Assembly: GCA_017537105.1 (NCBI GenBank)
Contig: JAFWBZ010000235.1
Span: forward strand, 1-10,873
Length of the DNA stretch: 10,873 nt
Direction: 5' to 3'
Origin: Clostridia bacterium
Lineage (GTDB): Bacteria > Bacillota > Clostridia > Christensenellales > Aristaeellaceae
In this document: one piece after another, positions 6,988-10,873 of the stretch
Layout: each line of letters starts with the position of its first letter
Numbering within the stretch: the first letter of the stretch is position 1
Notes under the pieces: model-generated
The model's input: the letters and a program-made list of their open reading frames with translations, nothing else
What the model was told of the DNA's origin: nothing
Database searches by the model: none
Position numbers and translations under genes: made by a program

Positions 6988-8214
6988 CTACGCCTGGCAC
7001 TCCGCCGCGCCCAGCGATTCACCCTCGTTGAATCGGCGTGCGTTCTCCAGCGTCTCCGCGGCTATGGCCTGCAGCGCCTCCCGGGTAAAGAAGGCTTGAT
7101 GTGAAGTCAACACCACGTTGGGAAACATCTGCAGCCGCGCGGTGACATCGTTGTTCAGGAAATCGTCCGAACGATCCGTGTACACGTTGGCGTCCTCGCC
7201 CTCGTACACGTCCAGCGCCACGGCGTGAAACTTACCCTGCTTCAGCGCCTCGATCAGCGCCTCGGTATCGATCAAGCCGCCCCGGGCCGTGTTGACCAGC
7301 ATCGCAGAATCCTTCATGCGCGCGATGGCCCGGGCGTCGATCAGGTGATAGGTCCCGCCCTCTCCCGGAACCAGCGGTGCGTGGAGGGAGATGAGATCCG
7401 CCGACTCCAGCAGCTTTTCCCTGGACACGTAGGTCAGAAGCCCCTCCTGCTCCAGAGCCGGGTTGGGATAGGCGTCCCACGCGAGGACGGTCATGCCGAA
7501 GCCCTTGCAGATGCGGGCCATACACTGGCCGATGTTGCCGGTTCCCATGATGCCGGCCACCTTGTTGTGCAGGTTCAGGCCCAGCAGACCGCTCAGCGCA
7601 AAGTTGTTGTCGCGCACCTTGTTGACCGCCTTGTGCAGCCTGCGGTTCGCGGTCATCAGAATCGACATGGCGTGTTCCGCCACCGCGTAGGGCGAATAGG
7701 AGGGCACGCGGGCCACCTTGATCCCACACTCCCTGGCCGCCTGGAGATCCACGTTGTTGTAGCCCGCGCACCGCAGCAGGATCAGCCTGATGCCGCAGGT
7801 CTTCAGGGTCTCCACGGCGCTTCGGGGACACGAGTCGTTGACAAAGATGCACACGGCGTCAAAACCGTCCGCAAGGTTCGCCGTCTCGGGCGTCAGCCGC
7901 ACGCTGAAGTACCGGATTTCACAGTTGTACGTCCCCTCCCCGCGGTCCTTGGCCAACTCACTGAAGAACAGCCGGTCGTATTCCTTCGTGCCGAAGAACG
8001 CGATGCGCAGCAACGGCACAACCCTTCGGTCCCGCAGCTTCTCGTCCAGCACCGTGCGAACGGCCTCCAGCGCGGCCTCCTCGTCTCCGCCCTCGGCGGT
8101 GATTTCCAGCCGGGATCCCCTGCCCGCATGCAGCGCCAGAATCTCCAGCACGTTGCCGCCGCTCGCGGTTTTGCCGTTGCACTCGATCACGATTGCGAGG
8201 TCAGGCCGACGCAA
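6988..8214 (-). CDS. D-lactate/2-hydroxyacid dehydrogenase carrying the distal part of a fused HPr domain
   Basis: The open frame from a TTG at 8214 encodes 408 residues. From about residue 70 (LLRIAFFGTKEYD) onward it is a D-isomer-specific 2-hydroxyacid dehydrogenase of the LdhA type, reducing pyruvate-like 2-oxoacids with NADH. GTGNIG (224-229) is the Rossmann loop, the D in VLAWDAYP favours NAD, and the catalytic R311 (NTARGG), E340 (VYEGE) and H372 (TSHQAF) have the same mutual spacing as R235/E264/H296 of Lactobacillus D-LDH. Residues about 8-62 are not dehydrogenase: they match HPr from position 33 to its end (IVIECNGKTA, then EITAEGGDEEAALEAV). The missing HPr start lies just upstream in another frame (8288-8187), so this is the 3' part of a single-base-frameshifted fusion gene whose restored length would be about 433 residues. 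Alternative starts giving dehydrogenase alone are the TTG at 8013 or GTG at 8019. Confidence 0.9.
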   Translation of the reverse strand: MRRPDLAIVIECNGKTASGGNVLEILALHAGRGSRLEITAEGGDEEAALEAVRTVLDEKLRDRRVVPLLRIAFFGTKEYDRLFFSELAKDRGEGTYNCEIRYFSVRLTPETANLADGFDAVCIFVNDSCPRSAVETLKTCGIRLILLRCAGYNNVDLQAARECGIKVARVPSYSPYAVAEHAMSILMTANRRLHKAVNKVRDNNFALSGLLGLNLHNKVAGIMGTGNIGQCMARICKGFGMTVLAWDAYPNPALEQEGLLTYVSREKLLESADLISLHAPLVPGEGGTYHLIDARAIARMKDSAMLVNTARGGLIDTEALIEALKQGKFHAVALDVYEGEDANVYTDRSDDFLNNDVTARLQMFPNVVLTSHQAFFTREALQAIAAETLENARRFNEGESLGAAECQA

Positions 8215-8288
8215 ACCTGGGCGAGAAACGCCGCGGGTCGCGCATGCATGCCGAGCGCGTTCGTCACTTCATAGGTCATCTTCTTCAT
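8187..8288 (-). pseudogene. N-terminal HPr segment of the frameshifted HPr-dehydrogenase fusion
   Basis: From the ATG at 8288, which has GGGAGG at 8301-8296 seven nt upstream, 33 codons run to a TGA at 8189-8187. The peptide MKKMTYEVTNALGMHARPAA aligns without gaps to HPr, putting the histidine of HARPA exactly at residue 15, the residue phosphorylated by Enzyme I. Alignment holds through G28-L29-T30-S31-Q32 (E. coli HPr has G-F-T-S-E at the same positions). One extra base in codon 32, at the two-base A run (T in the plus strand, 8193-8194), would continue into the downstream frame as I33-V-I-E-C-N38-G-K40, with N at position 46. The break is therefore most simply a one-base deletion, real or an assembly error. 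Sequence alone cannot tell which. No ATG exists in the downstream frame, and the ribosome binding site serves this start. Confidence 0.8.
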
Positions 8289-8336
8289 GGATCTGCCTCC
8301 CGGAGGTTGCGTTTGGCGTTCGTTTCCGCATCTTCC

Positions 8337-8342
8337 ATTATA
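8337..8342 (-). promoter_or_regulatory. -10 element for the HPr-dehydrogenase cluster
   Basis: Read on the minus strand, TATAAT occupies 8342-8337 in an otherwise rare AT-rich patch, preceded by a run of nine T and by TGCTA, which also gives an extended -10 for the overlapping hexamer TATATA. No good -35 is visible at 17 nt (TGGCGT). The predicted start is near 8330, giving a leader of about 42 nt before the HPr ATG at 8288. Confidence 0.55.
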
Positions 8343-8430
8343 TAGCATTGCAAAAAAAAACGCCAGCCATTCTCCGCCTGTTCATAAAAATACCCATTTT
8401 GCGACAATTCATCTCTTTTCCCGCCGGGGG

Positions 8431-8448
8431 AATCATGCTATAATGATT
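8431..8448 (+). promoter_or_regulatory. Extended -10 promoter inside an AATCAT/ATGATT inverted repeat
   Basis: TGCTATAAT at 8436-8444 is a perfect extended -10 (TG, one base, TATAAT), which makes up for a poor -35 (TTTTCC at 8416-8421). It sits within the inverted repeat AATCAT (8431-8436), six bases, ATGATT (8443-8448), a layout suited to an operator. The expected start, about 7 nt after the hexamer, is at or next to 8451, the first base of the tandem 76-bp repeats. Directs the TPR/DUF4037/radical SAM operon. Confidence 0.6.
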
Positions 8449-8450
8449 CT

Positions 8451-8602
8451 GCAACCGGCACGCAGCGCGGTTGGCCGGGTCGGCGGCTCCCGAAGGGACT
8501 GACGCCGACAATCAGATGATGATTAGGCAACCGGCGCGCCGCGCGGTTGGTCGGGTCGGCGGCTCCCGAGGGGTTCGACGCCGACAATCAGACGAAGACC
8601 AG
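8451..8602 (+). repeat. Tandem 76-bp hairpin-rich direct repeat in the leader region
   Basis: Two units, 8451-8526 and 8527-8602, match at about 65 of 76 positions by eye, with no spacer. Each unit can fold into a hairpin from CAACCG and CGGTTG arms (8452-8457 with 8468-8473 in unit 1), then a 7-bp stem GTCGGCG/CGCCGAC (8479-8485 with 8503-8509; 8555-8561 with 8579-8585), topped by a small C-rich/G-rich helix. Differences fall mainly in loops and in the tail of each unit; both long stems are unchanged. The repeats lie between the predicted transcription start and the ribosome binding site, so they would be the 5' leader of the downstream mRNA. The period is not a multiple of three, and small open frames across it do not continue from unit to unit in one frame, so it is not coding. 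Possible roles are a tandem cis-regulatory RNA, an attenuator or a protein-binding leader. It matches no riboswitch class that I can recognise. Confidence 0.7.
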
Positions 8603-8646
8603 AGCGAACTTGACGACAGCTTCTATGCGCGGCAGGAGGTGAAGCG
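8603..8646 (+). other. Remainder of the leader up to the TPR gene
   Basis: Holds the end of the transcript leader and the AGGAGGT ribosome binding site at 8634-8640. There is no further repeat unit and no terminator-like stem, so I see no classic attenuator between the repeats and the gene. Confidence 0.5.
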
Positions 8647-9441
8647 ATGCATTCGTGGTTGACGGACGCAGGAATCGACGCCGCCGAGACGATCCGGCCG
8701 GTTCCGCAGCAGCGCATACGGGAAAAGATCGACCAGTACATGAGCCGCCGCGACTACCCGGCGGTGGAGCGGCATCTGCTCTACTGGCTGGAGGAGGCCC
8801 GCATGGGGCACGACCTTCGCAGACAACTGATGATTCAGAACGAACTGGTGGGACACTATCGCAAGACCGGCGAACGGGAAAAGGCCCTCGCCTCCGCCGA
8901 CGAGGCGCTAAAGCTGCTGGATGCCCTCGACTTCGGCCGGACCGTCAGCGCAGGAACCACCTGCGTCAACATCGCCACGGCCTTCTGCGCCTTTGGCGAA
9001 CACAGCCGCGCATTGGAACTCTTCGAGCGGGCCCGGACGGGCTACGAGCAGGAGGACACCGATCCCCGCCTGCTCGGCGGCCTCTACAATAACATGGCGC
9101 TGGCTTATGCCGCGCTGGGGCGCTGGCGGGAGGCGCAAGCGCTGTACGACCATGCGATGGACGCCATGGCCGAGGTGCCGGGCGGCGCACTGGAGCAGGC
9201 CATCACCTGCCTGAATCGCGCCAACGCCCTGGAGGCGGAGCTGGGCATGGAGACGGCGGAGCCGCGCATCTTCGATCTGCTGGATCGGGCTTCAGAGCTC
9301 CTGGAGAACCCCGACGCCCCCATGGACGGCTACTACGCCTTTGTTTGTGAAAAGTGCGCGCCCTCCTTCGAATACTACGGCTATTTTCTGGAGGCGGAGC
9401 ACCTGAGGGAGGAGGCGCGGCGCATCTATGAACGGACTTGA
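8647..9441 (+). CDS. Tetratricopeptide-repeat protein
   Basis: Soluble protein of 264 residues built of helical repeats, without signal peptide or membrane span. Recognisable TPR units lie at about residues 60-92 (NELVGHYRKTGEREKALASA), 102-135 (VNIATAFCAFGEHSRALELF) and 143-176 (YNNMALAYAALGRWREAQAL), each with the usual small residue at position 8 and Ala at position 20; a degenerate unit follows at about 183-200, then a C-terminal helical part with two Cys (CEKCAP). The start ATG at 8647 has AGGAGGT six nt before it. TPR proteins act as protein-binding scaffolds; the likely partner is the product of the next gene, whose start lies inside this one (14-nt overlap). The function is unknown. 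Confidence 0.88.
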   Translation: MHSWLTDAGIDAAETIRPVPQQRIREKIDQYMSRRDYPAVERHLLYWLEEARMGHDLRRQLMIQNELVGHYRKTGEREKALASADEALKLLDALDFGRTVSAGTTCVNIATAFCAFGEHSRALELFERARTGYEQEDTDPRLLGGLYNNMALAYAALGRWREAQALYDHAMDAMAEVPGGALEQAITCLNRANALEAELGMETAEPRIFDLLDRASELLENPDAPMDGYYAFVCEKCAPSFEYYGYFLEAEHLREEARRIYERT

Positions 9442-10369
9442 GCTTTCCCGGGCCTATTTCGAACAGTTCGGCTGGCCGATGCTCGAGGAGCGCTTCCCCG
9501 AACTGCTGCCCGTGATCGCCGCCGGGCTCTTCGGCAGCGGATCGGAGTGCTTCGGGTTCGACGACGAACTCTCCCGGGACCACGACTTCGAGCCGGGCTT
9601 CATGCTCCTCCTGCCGGGTGAGGACGTGGTGGACCGGCAGACCGCCTTCCGGCTGGAGCGCGCCTACGCCGGGCTGCCCCGGGAATTCATGGGGCTGCGG
9701 CGGGGCCTGATGGCCCCGGTGGGCGGCCCGCGCCGCGGCGTGCTGCGTGCGGAGGAATTCTTTCAATCAAAGGTGGGCGCGTCCGACGGCATCCTGACGC
9801 TTGGACAGTGGCTGGAGCTGCCGGACTACGCGCTGGCGGAGGCGGTCAACGGCGAGATCTTCCACGACGGTTCCGGCGAGGTCACCCGCATTCGGGATGC
9901 CCTTGCCCACTATCCCGAAGAGGTCCGCCGCAAGAAGCTGGCGGGACAGCTGCTGCTGATGGCCCAGGCCGGCCAGTACAACTATCCGCGATGCCTGGCC
10001 CACGGCGAGACCGGCGCAGCCCAGCTGGCCGTGGCGGAATTTGTGCGTTCGGCCATGCAAACGGTGTTTTTGCTGAACGATACCTATCAGCCCTATTACA
10101 AGTGGAGCTTCCGCGCCATGCGCTCGCTCCCGAGGCTCTCGCTGCTGGCGGAGCTGCTCGAATACCTGCTGACCACGGACAACGACGAGGAAATCGCCGA
10201 CGCCAAGCGGGAGGTCATCGAGGGCATCTGCGGGGATGTGATCGACGAGCTGCAGCGGCAGGATCTCACCCGGGCTACCTGCGGCGACCTGGAAAAACAC
10301 GCCTATTCCGTCAACGACGGCATCGCCGACGCACAACTGCGCAACCTGCACGTGCTGGCGGCGGTGTGA
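9428..10369 (+). CDS. DUF4037-type nucleotidyltransferase-fold protein
   Basis: Cytoplasmic protein of 313 residues resembling the DUF4037 family. The N-terminal third carries a polymerase-beta-type nucleotidyltransferase signature: GSGS at 36-39 followed by DHD at 51-53 (LFGSGSECFGFDDELSRDHD), which fits the family pattern of a GS turn and two metal-binding acidic residues. The rest is mostly helical, with a PYYKWSF segment near residue 220 and an acidic C-terminal half. By superfamily analogy it may transfer a nucleotide to a protein or small molecule; no substrate is known and catalysis is inferred. Its ATG at 9428 overlaps the end of the TPR gene by 14 nt, indicating translational coupling. 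The radical SAM gene follows after 24 nt. Confidence 0.82.
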   Translation: MNGLELSRAYFEQFGWPMLEERFPELLPVIAAGLFGSGSECFGFDDELSRDHDFEPGFMLLLPGEDVVDRQTAFRLERAYAGLPREFMGLRRGLMAPVGGPRRGVLRAEEFFQSKVGASDGILTLGQWLELPDYALAEAVNGEIFHDGSGEVTRIRDALAHYPEEVRRKKLAGQLLLMAQAGQYNYPRCLAHGETGAAQLAVAEFVRSAMQTVFLLNDTYQPYYKWSFRAMRSLPRLSLLAELLEYLLTTDNDEEIADAKREVIEGICGDVIDELQRQDLTRATCGDLEKHAYSVNDGIADAQLRNLHVLAAV

Positions 10370-10393
10370 GGGCAGAGCAAGAGAGGAAAACCT

Positions 10394-10873
10394 ATGAAAC
10401 TGCATGGACTGCAAAAGATGACGCTGCTGGACTTCCCGGGACGGGTGGCCTGCACGGTGTTCTTGGGCGGCTGTGATTTTCGCTGCCCCTTCTGCCACAA
10501 CTACGAGTTGGTGGACGGCTCCACTCCGCCCATCATGGAGGATTCCGAACTGTTCGCGTTTCTGGAAAAGCGCCGCGGGCTGCTGGACGGCGTGGCTATT
10601 ACCGGCGGCGAGCCCTGCCTGCGGCCCGAGTTGCCCGACTTCATGCGCCGCATCAGGGACATGGGCTACGGCGTGAAGCTGGACACCAACGGCACGCACC
10701 CCGCCCTGCTCCGGACCATTCTGGAGGAAGGTCTCGCCGACTACGTGGCCATGGACATCAAGAACCGCCCGGAGAAGTACGCGCAGACCGTCGGCCTGCC
10801 CGCCGTGGACCTCGTGCCGGTCCGGGAGAGCGTCTCCCTGCTGATGCATGGCGGCATCGAATATGAGTTCCGC
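10394..10873 (+). CDS. Radical SAM activase, anaerobic ribonucleotide reductase/glycyl-radical activator type, 5' part
   Basis: The first 160 residues are present and the frame runs off the right edge. The protein begins MKLHGLQKMTLLDFPGRVAC, the hallmark opening of the NrdG-like family often annotated as anaerobic ribonucleoside-triphosphate reductase activating protein. C27, C31 and C34 form the CxxxCxxC motif that holds the 4Fe-4S cluster, and GGEP at 71-74 is the SAM-binding element. AGAGGAAAA precedes the ATG at 10394. The preceding gene ends 24 nt upstream, so it is probably in the same operon. The substrate glycyl-radical enzyme is not in the window; members of this subfamily often lack an adjacent nrdD, so the named function should be taken as a family label. 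Confidence 0.87.
   Translation, partial: MKLHGLQKMTLLDFPGRVACTVFLGGCDFRCPFCHNYELVDGSTPPIMEDSELFAFLEKRRGLLDGVAITGGEPCLRPELPDFMRRIRDMGYGVKLDTNGTHPALLRTILEEGLADYVAMDIKNRPEKYAQTVGLPAVDLVPVRESVSLLMHGGIEYEFR

Noticed and set aside
8187..8217. Programmed ribosomal frameshifting joining HPr to the dehydrogenase.
   Set aside because: No slippery heptamer or long homopolymer is at the junction, and the alignment asks for one missing base inside codon 32, which an error or mutation explains more simply.
8187..8217. A more complex rearrangement (an 11-nt loss plus a small insertion) suggested by the string encoding FAS in the third frame.
   Set aside because: A single one-base deletion at 8193-8194 gives a gap-free HPr alignment with residues 15, 38-40 and 46 all in register, so the complex explanation is not needed.
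8451..8602. A pair of tRNA genes or a small CRISPR array.
   Set aside because: The 76-nt length and a GGTTCGA string in unit 2 suggest tRNA, but acceptor, anticodon and T stems do not form and unit 1 lacks the string. For CRISPR there are only two directly abutting units and no spacers.
8471..8662. Small open frame across the tandem repeats.
   Set aside because: The repeat period (76) shifts the frame between copies, there is no convincing ribosome binding site, and it overlaps the start of the TPR gene.

Overview
The window looks like part of a GC-rich genome of the Clostridia (Bacillota), of the kind found among gut anaerobes. The reasons are strong AGGAGG-type ribosome binding sites before nearly every gene, TATAAT-like promoters in the few AT-rich gaps, a carbohydrate ABC transporter without its own ATPase, a cytoplasmic GH51 arabinofuranosidase, and an anaerobic-type radical SAM activase. 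This placement is inference; no rRNA or other taxonomic marker is present.

Layout. (1) Positions 1-4289, plus strand: an arabinoside or oligosaccharide uptake and breakdown operon. It has the 3' end of a solute-binding protein, an intercistronic hairpin, two MalF/MalG-type permeases, and a GH51 alpha-L-arabinofuranosidase that also seems to have its own promoter. A strong rho-independent terminator closes it at about 4313-4358. (2) Positions 8288-4396, minus strand, convergent with the first block: an HPr phosphocarrier domain fused in line to a D-lactate-dehydrogenase-like enzyme and interrupted by an apparent single-base frameshift; a membrane-anchored transglutaminase-like protein; and an EIIC-like (PTS_EIIC_2 type) membrane protein. 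(3) Positions 8289-8646: a divergent control region with one -10 element facing each way. The rightward promoter should start transcription almost exactly at a tandem pair of 76-bp, hairpin-rich direct repeats, which would form the leader RNA of the next operon. (4) Positions 8647-10873, plus strand: a TPR protein, an overlapping DUF4037-type nucleotidyltransferase-fold protein, and the 5' part of a radical SAM protein of the NrdG/glycyl-radical activase kind, cut by the window end.

How the parts work together. In block 1 the binding protein and permeases would import short arabinose-containing sugars, powered by an ATPase encoded elsewhere, and the GH51 enzyme would release arabinose inside the cell. 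In block 2 the most unusual object is the HPr-dehydrogenase fusion. Its HPr part keeps the phosphorylatable His15 but has Asn where HPr has Ser46, and it sits in one cluster with an EIIC-like membrane protein, which suggests a link between PTS phosphorylation and D-lactate (2-hydroxyacid) metabolism. Block 3 plus the TPR/nucleotidyltransferase pair is the second candidate for something undescribed: a duplicated structured leader RNA ahead of a translationally coupled pair of unknown function.
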